NCBI GenBank assembly: GCA_018268755.1
Contig: JAFDVW010000016.1
Location: 62,001-126,000, forward strand
DNA: 64,000 nt
Source of the DNA: Acidobacteriota bacterium
Lineage (GTDB): Bacteria; Acidobacteriota; Terriglobia; Terriglobales; Acidobacteriaceae
Direction of reading: 5' to 3'
Positions 44,026 to 53,503 of this stretch are shown here, piece after piece; within the stretch, counting starts at the first letter, position 1, and every line of letters begins with the position of its first letter. A model generated the notes under the pieces. It saw nothing but the letters and a program-made list of their open reading frames with translations, ran no database searches and was not told the DNA's origin. Position numbers and translations under genes: made by a program.

Positions 44026-45621
44026 CTAACGTACTTTCTCGCCGATGACCTTGCCCTGGCTGAACAGATAGAGATAGTCCGGGCCGCCGGACTTGGAATC
44101 AGTGCCCGACATATTGAAGCCGCCGAAGGGATGGCTGCCCACGGTCGCGCCAGTGCATTTGCGGTTGAGATAGAGATTGCCCACGTGGAAATCCTGCACC
44201 GCGCGCTCCAGTTTTTCCGGCGTGCTGCTGTAGACGGCGCCGGTCAGTCCGAATTCCGTGTCATTGGCGATTTCCAGCGCGTGCTCGAAGTTGCGCGACT
44301 TGATGACCGCCAGCACCGGCCCGAAGATCTCTTCCTGCTCAAGTTTGGACTTGGGCTGGATATCAGCAATGACCGTGGGCTGAATAAAGTAGCCCTCGCC
44401 GGCTTGCGGGGCGCGCCCGCCGCCGGTGATGAGCCGGCCTTCCTTCTTGCCGATCTCGATGTAATTGAGGATGTCCTTCATGGAACCCTCATTAATGACG
44501 GCCGCCATGTTGGCGTTTTCGGCGGGATCGCCGATGCTGATCTTCTCCACGCGCGTCTTCAGCTTTTCCAGGAACTTGTCGTAGATGCGCTCGTCGATGA
44601 TGGCGCGAGAGCAGGCCGAACACTTTTGTCCCTGGAAGCCGAAGGCCGCGGCAGCCACGCCTTCGACGGCCGCGTCGATATCGGCATCGGCGTCGACGAT
44701 GATGGCGTCCTTGCCACCCATCTCAAGGATGGTGCGCTTGATCCAGATTTGCCCGGAGGCCTGGTTGGCAGCGCTCTTGTTGATGTCGAGACCGACTTCC
44801 CGCGACCCGGTGAAGGCGATGTAACGCGTCTTGGGATGGGCCACCACGGCGCTGCCGAAGCTTGCGCCCGAGCCGGGACAGAAGTTCACGACGCCGTCGG
44901 GCAGGCCGGCCTCTTCCAGCAGTTCCATGAAGCGGGCGGCGATGGTCGGCGAATCACTCGAAGGCTTCAGCACCACGGTGTTGCCGCAAACAATGGAGGC
45001 CAGGGTCATTCCGGCCATGATGGCGCAGGGAAAATTCCAGGGCGGGATCACCGCGCCCACTCCCAGCGGGATGTAGCGCAGGGTGTCATGCTCGCCGGGC
45101 ATCTGGGTGGGTAGTTCGACTTTGGCCAGGCGCAGGGCCTCGCGCGAATAGTATTCGCAGAAATCGATGGTCTCGGCAATGTCGGCGTCGGCCTCCGCCC
45201 AGTTCTTGCTGACCTCGAAAACCAGCCAGGCGCAGAACTCAAACTTACGCTCGCGCAGCAGGTCGCCCACACGGAACAGCAGGCTGGCCCGCTCTTCGAC
45301 GGAAGTCTTGCGCCAGGATTCAAACGCCGTCAACGCCGCCTGCATGGCGGGCTCAACCTGCTCTTTGCCGGCTTTTTGGTGCACCCCGACCACCTGCGAG
45401 GGCCGCGCCGGATTCACCGAAGTGATCTTCTCCGCGGTGCGCAGGCGCTTTCCGCCAATCACCAGGTCATATTCCCGGCCCAGTTGCCCACGCACTTTCT
45501 CAATGGCCGCGCGCATTTTGCGCGCGTTTTCTTCTTTGGAGAAATCCACCAACGGTTCGTTGACAAAGGGCCCCTGATGCAGACGGACTTTGGGTTGTGT
45601 GGGAGTTTCAAGTGTTGCCAT
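44026..45621 (-). CDS. pruA: 1-pyrroline-5-carboxylate (L-glutamate gamma-semialdehyde) dehydrogenase
   Basis: A 531-residue aldehyde dehydrogenase of the RocA/PruA type that oxidises glutamate semialdehyde from proline breakdown to glutamate with NAD. The catalytic cysteine is in GFQGQKCSACSR, the active glutamate in ILEMGGKDAIIVDADAD, and IPPWNFPCAIM and SGTDSKSGGPDYL (C-terminal) are characteristic of P5C dehydrogenases. No proline dehydrogenase domain is fused or adjacent. ATG at 45621 has GAGGTGACTC upstream. A strong terminator follows. Confidence 0.96.
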   Translation of the reverse strand: MATLETPTQPKVRLHQGPFVNEPLVDFSKEENARKMRAAIEKVRGQLGREYDLVIGGKRLRTAEKITSVNPARPSQVVGVHQKAGKEQVEPAMQAALTAFESWRKTSVEERASLLFRVGDLLRERKFEFCAWLVFEVSKNWAEADADIAETIDFCEYYSREALRLAKVELPTQMPGEHDTLRYIPLGVGAVIPPWNFPCAIMAGMTLASIVCGNTVVLKPSSDSPTIAARFMELLEEAGLPDGVVNFCPGSGASFGSAVVAHPKTRYIAFTGSREVGLDINKSAANQASGQIWIKRTILEMGGKDAIIVDADADIDAAVEGVAAAAFGFQGQKCSACSRAIIDERIYDKFLEKLKTRVEKISIGDPAENANMAAVINEGSMKDILNYIEIGKKEGRLITGGGRAPQAGEGYFIQPTVIADIQPKSKLEQEEIFGPVLAVIKSRNFEHALEIANDTEFGLTGAVYSSTPEKLERAVQDFHVGNLYLNRKCTGATVGSHPFGGFNMSGTDSKSGGPDYLYLFSQGKVIGEKVR

Positions 45622-45689
45622 GAGTCACCTCAGAGAGAATCGCGGAAAGTAGCTTGTCTATTTTAGCACCGGAAAAGCTGCAAAAATCT

Positions 45690-45760
45690 CTCACCACGGA
45701 GGGCACGGAGAACACAGGGGGAAACCTATTTCTCACATCTTCTGGGAGTTTCTGTGTCCT
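45690..45760. repeat. Dispersed repeat related to the one inside ligD
   Basis: CACCACGGAGGGCACGGAGAACACAGG at the left matches the left end of the ligD element (19 bases identical), and a TTCTGTGTCCTGTTGTGT arm is the diverged right end. The surrounding 45622-46002 region has no gene and holds the promoters of pruA and the outer-membrane barrel gene. Confidence 0.7.
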
Positions 45761-46002
45761 GTTGTGTATGGGATTCGGAGGCGTCACGGAACAGGACTCT
45801 ACAAAAAACCACAGGCGCATTTCTATTTTGGAACGCACGCAATCACCACTTACGAACTTTTACGTGGCTTGACGAAATCTTTACGCCTTGCCGCTTCCAG
45901 CGCGGCATCTGACCTGACAAACCCAAGAAAGCCCGGCCCCCGCAGCCGGCAAAACCGGCCGCAATCGGGCATTTCGTAACTAATGAAGAGGCGAAGGACA
46001 TC

Positions 46003-46650
46003 ATGGTCAGGAAACTGAGCCCCATCGTATTTGCACTTCTGCTTTTTGCTCCGCTTCTGCAGGCACAGACAGGACGTTCCAGCTTGAGCGTGAACGCGAC
46101 TGGAGTTTTTGGCAAGAACAGCAGCGGCAATAATAACAACGGAGATAATTCCGATTATCAGACGGTGTTCACCAGCCCCACCAAGTCGGTCGGATTTCTG
46201 GCGACTTACCGTTACAGCGTCAACGCCAAGAGCGCCGTGGAACTCAACTACGGCATCACCCGCAACACCACCTACTACACGGTGAATGACACCACCACCG
46301 GCGGCCAGCTTTACTACAACATTCAGGCCAACGTGCATGAAGCCACCGCCGACTACGTCTACAAGCCGATCAAGATCGGACGGCTCAGCCCCTTTCTTCT
46401 GGCGGGCGGCGGCGTGCTGATCTACAGCCCCACGGGCCAGTCCTATGGCACCAGTTCCCAGGAACGCCAGTCGAAGCCGGCGTTCCTCTACGGCGGAGGC
46501 GCGGATTACCACGTGTTCCGCAACCTTTCGCTGCGCATGCAGTACCGCGGGTTGCTCTACAAAGCTCCCGATTTCGGGGTCACCTCACTGACCAGCAACA
46601 CCATGACGCACACGGCGGAACCCTCGTTCGGATTGGTGTTCCACTTCTAA
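46003..46650 (+). CDS. Outer-membrane beta-barrel protein
   Basis: A 215-residue protein with a signal peptide (PIVFALLLFAPLLQAQ) and alternating hydrophobic/polar strands ending in a terminal phenylalanine (EPSFGLVFHF), the recognition motif for the barrel assembly machinery. Strand pattern and GGGADYHVFRNLSLRMQYRG are typical of OmpW/OmpA-like eight-stranded barrels found in Acidobacteriota. ATG at 46003 has GAAGGACATC upstream. The role is unknown. A hairpin with AAAGACCTG arms follows. Confidence 0.82.
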   Translation: MVRKLSPIVFALLLFAPLLQAQTGRSSLSVNATGVFGKNSSGNNNNGDNSDYQTVFTSPTKSVGFLATYRYSVNAKSAVELNYGITRNTTYYTVNDTTTGGQLYYNIQANVHEATADYVYKPIKIGRLSPFLLAGGGVLIYSPTGQSYGTSSQERQSKPAFLYGGGADYHVFRNLSLRMQYRGLLYKAPDFGVTSLTSNTMTHTAEPSFGLVFHF

Positions 46651-46665
46651 ACCCACAAGACGCGC

Positions 46666-46699
46666 AAAGACCTGTTTATTCCCCAATGAGCAGGTCTTT
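46666..46699 (+). terminator. Possible terminator after the barrel gene
   Basis: AAAGACCTG and CAGGTCTTT arms form a nine-base perfect stem with a 16-base loop. No U-tract follows, so confidence is moderate. The next 197 bases to 46896 show nothing recognised. Confidence 0.5.
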
Positions 46700-46896
46700 G
46701 CATGCTCCCCATTTTCTGCGTATTCCCATGAAGTTGATGCCTAGCGGTTGTTCCTGTGCAACATCTGTCTTGAGCGCAGCGAAAGCGCATGGATTCCCTG
46801 TTCGGATAGCAAGATCAGCAACCGTGCAGAGGTCCTTCGTCGGGAGCTTGCGCTGCGCGCAGACTCCGCCTCCTCTGGATGACAGAGCTCCACGAA

Positions 46897-48249
46897 TTAC
46901 AACGCCGGCTTGAGATGCGCCGTGAAGTGGCGCAGGAAGGGGGCTTCATAAGTCAGCTCCAGGCCGCGGATCTTTTCGCGGTTGCGCCAGACTTCCAGAA
47001 TGATCTCCACCACGTAGTCGATATGGCTCTGGGTGTAGACACGGCGGGGAATGGCGAGACGGACCAAATCCATTTTCGCGGCGGCGCCAAACATCAGCGA
47101 GCCGATCTCCACCGAACGGATGCCGCCTTCCAGATACAGCTCCGCGGCCAGAGCGACGCCGGGAAATTTCTCCAGCGGCAGATGCGGCAGAAAGACGCGC
47201 GCATCCAGATAAATAGCGTGTCCGCCCGGCGGCTGCACAATGGGCACGCCTTGCTCCGCAATGTGATTGCCCAGGTAAGCGGTCGAGGCAATGCGGTAGC
47301 GCAGGTAATCTTCTTGCAGCGCTTCCTGCACCCCGACCGCAATGGCTTCCAAATCACGTCCTGCCAGCCCGCCATAGGTGGGATAGCCTTCGGTCAGGAT
47401 CAGCAGGTCTTTCTCCTGCTGCGCCAGTAGATCATCGTTAGTGCACAGGAAGCCGCCGATGTTGGCCATCCCATCTTTTTTGGCGGACATGGTGCAGCCG
47501 TCGCCATAGGAAAACATCTCCTGGGCAATCTCGCGGGGAGTTTTTTCGGCATACCCTTTTTCGCGCAGCTTGATGAAGTACGCGTTCTCGGCAAAGCGGC
47601 AGGCATCGAAGTAAAACGGGATCTTGTGGCGGCGGCACACCGCGCTTACCTGGCGGACGTTCTCCATGGAAACCGGTTGCCCGCCGCCGGAGTTATTGGT
47701 CACGGTGAGCATGACCAGCGGAATGCGCTCGCGGCCCACGCGCGCGATGGCCGCTTCCAGCGCGGCGACGTCCATGTTGCCTTTGAACGGGTGGGCGAGA
47801 CCGGGCTGCTTGCCTTCCGCGATCACCAGGTCAAGCGCCTCGGCGCCGGCGAATTCCACATTGGCGCGGGTGGTGTCGAAGTGGGTATTGTTGGGGACCA
47901 CATCGCCCTTCTTGCACATCACGCTGAACAGAATCCGTTCGGCGGCGCGCCCCTGATGGGTGGGAATTACGTGGCGATAGCCGAAGATGCCCTGCACAGC
48001 ATCGCGAAAGTGGTCATAGCTTTTGCTCCCTGCGTAACTCTCATCGCCTTCCATGACGGCGGCCCACTGGTGGGTGGACATGGCGCCGGTGCCGGAGTCG
48101 GTGAGCAGATCAATCAGCACATCTTCGGCGGGCAGCAGAAACAGGTTGTAATGCGCGGCCTGTAGCAGCTGCTCACGCTCCGCGCGCGTGGTCCAGCGGA
48201 TGGGTTCCACGCTCTTGATGCGAAACGGCTCGATGATGGTGCGGGGCAT
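46897..48249 (-). CDS. tnaA: Tryptophanase
   Basis: A 450-residue PLP-dependent beta-eliminating lyase. Shared family features are DLLTDSGTGAMS, IPTHQGRAAE, DACRFAENAYFIK and the PLP lysine in TMSAKKDG (K258). To tell it from tyrosine phenol-lyase I compared diagnostic positions: the site equivalent to E. coli TnaA Asp137 is Asp (HFDTTR, D125; Thr in tyrosine phenol-lyase), and the site equivalent to TnaA Ile394 is Ile (SVEIGS, I382; Arg in tyrosine phenol-lyase). Both favour tryptophanase, which splits tryptophan to indole, pyruvate and ammonia, although some other segments resemble tyrosine phenol-lyase. ATG at 48249 has GAGAGG upstream. No tnaC-like leader or transporter is seen beside it. 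Confidence 0.9.
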   Translation of the reverse strand: MPRTIIEPFRIKSVEPIRWTTRAEREQLLQAAHYNLFLLPAEDVLIDLLTDSGTGAMSTHQWAAVMEGDESYAGSKSYDHFRDAVQGIFGYRHVIPTHQGRAAERILFSVMCKKGDVVPNNTHFDTTRANVEFAGAEALDLVIAEGKQPGLAHPFKGNMDVAALEAAIARVGRERIPLVMLTVTNNSGGGQPVSMENVRQVSAVCRRHKIPFYFDACRFAENAYFIKLREKGYAEKTPREIAQEMFSYGDGCTMSAKKDGMANIGGFLCTNDDLLAQQEKDLLILTEGYPTYGGLAGRDLEAIAVGVQEALQEDYLRYRIASTAYLGNHIAEQGVPIVQPPGGHAIYLDARVFLPHLPLEKFPGVALAAELYLEGGIRSVEIGSLMFGAAAKMDLVRLAIPRRVYTQSHIDYVVEIILEVWRNREKIRGLELTYEAPFLRHFTAHLKPAL

Positions 48250-48307
48250 AAGGACCTCTCACCGGATTGGGATGGCGAAGACTCGTGGCGCGGTTCGACA
48301 AAGCTTA

Positions 48308-51300
48308 CTAACGCACTTCCATGGAATTTCTGTCTTCCGAGGGCCGGTAACTCACTGCGGCGGTGCGCTCCAGTTTGTCCCAGGAAAATTTCTGCCCCTG
48401 GACAGCGCGTTTCAGCGTCTTGAACAGCACGATGGAAAACAACTGGCGATAGGCGAAGCGCTGCAGCCAGACCTGGCTGAGCAACCAGCCATCTTCGCGG
48501 GCCTCGGGCTGACGACGCTCCAATGCAAAAGCGATGGCGGAAGCGACGAAATCGATGACCAGAAACGCGGCGAAGAACAACACCAGCCGGTGGAAGCTGG
48601 CCGGATCGGTCGAATCGGGATGGAAATATTTCTGAACGTAATACCAGATCGCGCCCACCGCGAACATGAGGTCAATAAAAGGCGAGACCAGGGGCAGCAG
48701 AATCTGGAAGATGACAATATTGGGCAGGGCCACCCAGCCCAGCACACCCTTGCGGGCCACCACCTGGCGATGCTTCCACACCGCCTGCAGAATGCCGAAG
48801 GACCAGCGGAAGCGCTGCCGCATCAGCCCATTGGCGTTGGTAGGCGCTTCGGTGAAGGCCAGCGCCATATCCTCGTATTCCACGCGATAGCCGTTGCGCA
48901 GCAGCGCCATGGTGAGATCGGCATCTTCGGCAACCGTGTCGGTATGGTAGCCCCCGGCTTCGCGCACGGCGGCAATGCGCCATGCCCCGATGGCCCCCGG
49001 CACCACGCTGACCGCGCCCAGCACGTCGAGGGCGCGGCGTTCGAAGTTCTGGCTGGTGATGTACTCCAGGGCCTGCCAGCGCGTCCACAGGTTCACCCGG
49101 TTGCCGACTTTGGCGTTGCCGGCGACGGCGCCGACCTTGGGATTCAGGAAATGCGGCACCAGACGGGCCACCGCGTCGGGAGCGATCACGGTGTCGGCGT
49201 CGATGCCGACGAAAATTTCTTCATCGTCGCGCAGATGCTGCAAACCGTAGTTCAGGGCCTCGGCCTTGCCGGAATTCTGTTTGGTCAGGATCAGCACTCG
49301 TCCGGAAGCCGACTCCGCCGGGAACGCCGTGCGCGCCACTTCCAGGGTGCGGTCGGTCGAACCATCATCAATGACGATGACCCGCAGATTGGGATAGCGC
49401 GATCCCAGCGCCGCCTCGATGGTGCGGGTAATGACTTTTTCCTCATTGTAGGCGGGAATCAGCAGGGCTACGTTGGGCCGGTAATCGGCTTCGGACTCCC
49501 CGCGCCCATAACGGCGCTGCCGCAAGCGGTCATAGATGGCGAAAGCCCCGATGAAGAGCAAGCGGCCGGTCATCAGAAAATCGCCCAGCAGAAAAATCCA
49601 GGTGATGCCTTTGATGCCGGCGTCAAACATCCAGAAGCCCAACCAGGTGATGCGCGCGGACCAGCGTTGGCTGGCCGGGATGGGCGGCATCACCTCGGCG
49701 CGGGTCTTCCCGAACAGCTCATAGACCGGGACAATCTCCAGGCCCTTGGCGCGGATGCCCTCAATAATGAGAGGCAAAGCGCGCACCGTCTGGCTGCGGT
49801 CGCCGCCGCCGTCGTGCATCAAAATGATATTGCCGCAACGGATGTCGTTGGGCGCGCAGGGCGGAAGATGGGCCAGCACGTCGGCGGCAATCTGCTCGGC
49901 GCTATGCCGGGGATTGTCGCGCCAGTCGTTGGGGTCAATCTTGTCGCCGATGGTGATATAGCCCAGGCCCTGGCTGAATTCGAGCGGCCGCACCTGGTCT
50001 TCGGTGTCCGGTTCCGCATCAATCGAATAGGGCGGACGGAAGAGCACGGTGCGAATACCCAGGCGGCTGGCAAAGAGCTGTTCGGTCAGGTTCAGCTCCA
50101 GCTTCATGAAGCGTCCCGACAGGTTGCTGATGTCGGGATGCGTGAAGGTGTGATTGCCGATGCTGTGCCCTTCGCGGTAAACCCGCTCCGCCACGTCGGC
50201 AAATTTGTCCGCCTGAATGCCAATGAGGAAGAACGTGGCCGGGGCCTTTTCCTTTTTGAGGACATCGAGCATCTTCGGCGTCCATTCCGGGTCGGGACCG
50301 TCATCGAAGGTCAGCGCTACTTTGGTGTGGCTGGCGCCGTAGCGGCCCACGCGATAGGGCTCGGGAATGTCCTCAAAAGATTCGTCGGTAATGAGCGAGG
50401 TGTCCGCATCCACCGTAAGGGAGCGCGTGCCATTCGAGGGACGGGCTTCGATGCGGAGAATTTCCCCCTCCCCCGACATATCGACGTCTTGTCCGGGGGG
50501 GACTTCCTTTAGTTTTTCCGGACCCCCGGGATCTCCCGGCACGTCCCAAATCCGCCACATGGAGCGGTCTTCCGAGCCCAGGCGCCACAGCGCGAAGGTC
50601 TGGATGCCGAGGGTCTGCGCCGCGCGCATCTGATTGAGTGCGGTGACGGCATCCAGGAACCAGATGTCATGGCGCAAATTGTTTTCGTCGAGATAGGTGA
50701 TGTGCGGGTTCTGACTGTCGCCGTCAAACTCGATGTCGGCTTCCGAGTCGCGGGCCGCCAGCCAGGCGTCCTGCACCGTCTGGTTCTTGTCCGGGATGGC
50801 GGGGCCGGACTTGGGCTTCTGCGCCCAGTCATAGCCGAAGTTGCCGATGGCGCAGATTAACTTTTCCTGCGGCACCTGCTGGCGAATGGAGTTCAGGTTG
50901 TTGACGAACCATTCCTGCGAGGCGACCGGCCCAGGCTTGCCCCCGGGATAGTGCTCGTCATAGTTCATTACCACCACGCCGTCCACCAGCGACGAGATGG
51001 TGGCATAGTCAAAATCCCGATTGCGGGCGGGCACGCTGACATACAACTTCATGTTCTTGGCGTGCAGGTCGCTGGAAAGCTCGCGCAGCAGGGCGACGTA
51101 GCCAGGTTGTCCCTTGCTGGAGAAGTCTTCGAAATCGACCATCAGGCCGTGATATTTATCGCTGCCCAGGAAAGTGTCGATCTGGCTGCGAAAGCGCGCA
51201 CGGGCCTCGGCATCATTGAGGAAGTCGCTGATCTCCACCCAGTCGGTCCCATTGGTGTTGTTGACCATGGGAAAGACTTCCATGTCGGTGTTCTCCGACT

Positions 51301-51799
51301 TGAGAAAGGGCATGACCCGATCGTCCACGCGATGCACGTCGTCCCCCTGTACCACATCGAAGAACTTGAGGGTCTGTTCATCGATGCTTTGCAGGCGGCC
51401 GTCCGGGGTCAGCACGTGCAGCCACTCGGGATAGAGGAGGTCAATCTGGCGGGAGTATTCTCGCAGCGAGGAAAAACTGGCCGCGTCCCACGGCACGTAG
51501 AATGCCGCACGCACCCCTTCTTCTGAGTCGAGCTTGACCTGAGAAGCCGGCTTCTTGCTGCGGCGCTGGGCGGCCGCCTTCAGGCGTTTCTCCCTGGCCT
51601 TCTGCTTTTCGTTCTCCTTCAGCGCGTGATAGGGCCGCTTCTGCGCCGGGAACAGGAGTTCCGGCAGCGGCTCTCCTTTCAGGGCCTCATAGACGAAAAA
51701 AATGACAATGAAGATGACGGTAACGCCGGCGATGTCGAAGAACCGGCGCAGGCGTTTCCAGCGTGCCTGGCGGGGATCGTAAAAGACCTGCTTTGCCAT
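48308..51799 (-). CDS. Trifunctional membrane protein: GH18-like, polysaccharide deacetylase and GT2 glycosyltransferase
   Basis: An 1163-residue fusion. After a transmembrane segment (about 24-40) comes a GH18-like barrel (about 90-440; DFED near 221), then a NodB-type deacetylase (ALTFDDGP near 497; GNHTFTHPD), two membrane segments, and a processive GT2 domain (DDGST near 811, DADT, VAEDADLT near 960, QRFRW near 993) followed by several membrane segments. The deacetylase/hydrolase half would face the periplasm and the transferase half the cytoplasm. Related fusions are known in bacteria; the plan is functionally like PgaB plus PgaC joined, suggesting synthesis, deacetylation and trimming of a beta-linked N-acetylhexosamine polymer. 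ATG at 51799 is used. Confidence 0.9.
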   Translation of the reverse strand: MAKQVFYDPRQARWKRLRRFFDIAGVTVIFIVIFFVYEALKGEPLPELLFPAQKRPYHALKENEKQKAREKRLKAAAQRRSKKPASQVKLDSEEGVRAAFYVPWDAASFSSLREYSRQIDLLYPEWLHVLTPDGRLQSIDEQTLKFFDVVQGDDVHRVDDRVMPFLKSENTDMEVFPMVNNTNGTDWVEISDFLNDAEARARFRSQIDTFLGSDKYHGLMVDFEDFSSKGQPGYVALLRELSSDLHAKNMKLYVSVPARNRDFDYATISSLVDGVVVMNYDEHYPGGKPGPVASQEWFVNNLNSIRQQVPQEKLICAIGNFGYDWAQKPKSGPAIPDKNQTVQDAWLAARDSEADIEFDGDSQNPHITYLDENNLRHDIWFLDAVTALNQMRAAQTLGIQTFALWRLGSEDRSMWRIWDVPGDPGGPEKLKEVPPGQDVDMSGEGEILRIEARPSNGTRSLTVDADTSLITDESFEDIPEPYRVGRYGASHTKVALTFDDGPDPEWTPKMLDVLKKEKAPATFFLIGIQADKFADVAERVYREGHSIGNHTFTHPDISNLSGRFMKLELNLTEQLFASRLGIRTVLFRPPYSIDAEPDTEDQVRPLEFSQGLGYITIGDKIDPNDWRDNPRHSAEQIAADVLAHLPPCAPNDIRCGNIILMHDGGGDRSQTVRALPLIIEGIRAKGLEIVPVYELFGKTRAEVMPPIPASQRWSARITWLGFWMFDAGIKGITWIFLLGDFLMTGRLLFIGAFAIYDRLRQRRYGRGESEADYRPNVALLIPAYNEEKVITRTIEAALGSRYPNLRVIVIDDGSTDRTLEVARTAFPAESASGRVLILTKQNSGKAEALNYGLQHLRDDEEIFVGIDADTVIAPDAVARLVPHFLNPKVGAVAGNAKVGNRVNLWTRWQALEYITSQNFERRALDVLGAVSVVPGAIGAWRIAAVREAGGYHTDTVAEDADLTMALLRNGYRVEYEDMALAFTEAPTNANGLMRQRFRWSFGILQAVWKHRQVVARKGVLGWVALPNIVIFQILLPLVSPFIDLMFAVGAIWYYVQKYFHPDSTDPASFHRLVLFFAAFLVIDFVASAIAFALERRQPEAREDGWLLSQVWLQRFAYRQLFSIVLFKTLKRAVQGQKFSWDKLERTAAVSYRPSEDRNSMEVR

Positions 51800-51921
51800 A
51801 GGGGAGCGGCTTATTCATCCTAAGCCGGGGAGCAAAGCAGGGTCAAACCCGGGGCCGGGGGCAGTGTCATCCCGGCTACGCCGGCGCGGCAGGCGGCAGG
51901 AAACGCGCTATATTCGCGTAA

Positions 51922-53304
51922 GTGCGTGATCTGATTGGCCAACACAGACGGTTCTTTCTGCTGGCAACGCTGGCCGGCCTGGCCCTGCGCCTGCTCTTCC
52001 TGTGGCGCTTCCCGGCCATCACTGCCGATTCGCTGATCTATGGCGACATCGCCAAGAACTGGCTGCAGCATGGAGTGTATGGGGTCAGCAACGGCGGCAG
52101 CATCCTGCCCACCTTCATTCGCCTGCCGGGATACCCCATGTTTCTGGCGCTGATTTTCTCTGTATTTGGCATGGAACACTACCGCGCCGCCATGGTGGTG
52201 CAGATCGCCTTTGACCTCGGCACCTGTCTGCTGGCCGCCGATACAGCGCGGCGCATGCTTTCACCGCGGGCGGCGAAGGCCGCGTTTCTGCTGGCGGCCT
52301 TGTGTCCGTTCCTGGCCAACTACTCGGCCGCCGCCCTCACCGAAACCCTGGAGATATTCTTCACCGCGCTGGCGCTGGATTGCGCCGTAGCGGGAATTCA
52401 GGCACTCGAGACGAGCAGGCGTAGGCCCTGGGGGATCTGCGGCCTGGCTACCGGCGCCGCCATTCTGCTGCGCCCCGACGGAGGAATCCTGCTGGCAGCT
52501 ATGGGCATTTCCCTGGGCTGGCTGGGGCTGCAGCGTTTCCGCCAGCGCTTGACCGTGTTGCCGGTCCTGCGCGCGGGGTGCGTGGTGGCCGGCCTGGCCT
52601 TTCTGCCTTTGCTGCCCTGGACCCTGCGCAATCTGCGTACCTTGCATGAGTTCCAGCCGCTGGCCCCGCGTTATGCCAACGAAGAGAACGAATTCGTCCC
52701 CATGGGATTCAATCGCTGGACCAAGACCTGGATGGCCGACTACGTTTCAGTGGAGGAGATTTACTGGGCGGTGCCAGGAAGTGAAATGGAGGCGGACAAG
52801 CTACCCGCGCGCGCTTTTGATTCCCCCGAGCAACAAGAACAGACCGCCGCCTTGCTGGAAGACTACAACCAGACCCTGCACATCACGCCGGAGCTGGATC
52901 GGCGGTTCGAGGAGCTGGCCGCGTCCCGCATTCACGCCCACCCCCTGCGTTATTACCTCGGCCTGCCGCTGTTGCGCATCGCTGACATGTGGCTGCGCCC
53001 ACGCACGGAGATCCTGCCTTCCGACACGCGCTGGTGGGAGTTTGACGATGACCCCAAGTGGTCGGCGCTGGCGGTCGCCATAGGGGCCATAAATATTTTC
53101 TATCTCGCTCTGGCCGCCGTCGGCCTGGCGCGCAACTTTGCCCTCCCCCAACTCTCCCTGCCCCTGCTGTTTTTGCTGCTGCGCTCCGCATTTCTGGGCA
53201 CCCTGGAAAACCCCGAACCCCGCTATACACTGGAGTGTTATTGCGTTTTGTTTCTGCTGGCGAGTGGCGCTCTCTGTAAGGGCTCCCCCGCTACAGAATC
53301 TTGA
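51922..53304 (+). CDS. Membrane glycosyltransferase, GT39/ArnT-like
   Basis: A 460-residue protein with about ten hydrophobic segments. The first periplasmic loop has TADSLIYGDIAKNWLQHGVY, matching the acidic-residue region (ADSxxYxxIAxN) of GT39/ArnT-type transferases that use a lipid-linked sugar donor, and FIRLPGYPMFLALIF follows as in this family. The C-terminal half contains periplasmic sequence and further membrane segments. The acceptor is not known. The start is GTG at 51922; a ribosome-binding site is not evident. It is divergent from the polysaccharide fusion gene 122 bases away, consistent with shared envelope glycan work. Confidence 0.82.
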   Translation: MRDLIGQHRRFFLLATLAGLALRLLFLWRFPAITADSLIYGDIAKNWLQHGVYGVSNGGSILPTFIRLPGYPMFLALIFSVFGMEHYRAAMVVQIAFDLGTCLLAADTARRMLSPRAAKAAFLLAALCPFLANYSAAALTETLEIFFTALALDCAVAGIQALETSRRRPWGICGLATGAAILLRPDGGILLAAMGISLGWLGLQRFRQRLTVLPVLRAGCVVAGLAFLPLLPWTLRNLRTLHEFQPLAPRYANEENEFVPMGFNRWTKTWMADYVSVEEIYWAVPGSEMEADKLPARAFDSPEQQEQTAALLEDYNQTLHITPELDRRFEELAASRIHAHPLRYYLGLPLLRIADMWLRPRTEILPSDTRWWEFDDDPKWSALAVAIGAINIFYLALAAVGLARNFALPQLSLPLLFLLLRSAFLGTLENPEPRYTLECYCVLFLLASGALCKGSPATES

Positions 53305-53503
53305 ATCTCCCTCCTCCCCATCTTCAGGAATCCATAAACAGCGGCCAACATTGCCTGTTAAGTCACAGAAATTTCACTTGTGCTGTATGGCTCTGTGATT
53401 GCACAATACTGCTCCCTAGGTTCTCTTCAGCTCTCCCTTTATCGTTTTAACAAAGGGGAAACATAGAAATTCCGGCAGTTTACGTCGGCCCAAGGAGCTC
53501 ACG

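Noticed and set aside
46897..48249. Tyrosine phenol-lyase
   Set aside because: Asp125 and Ile382 replace the Thr and Arg that tyrosine phenol-lyase uses at these sites.
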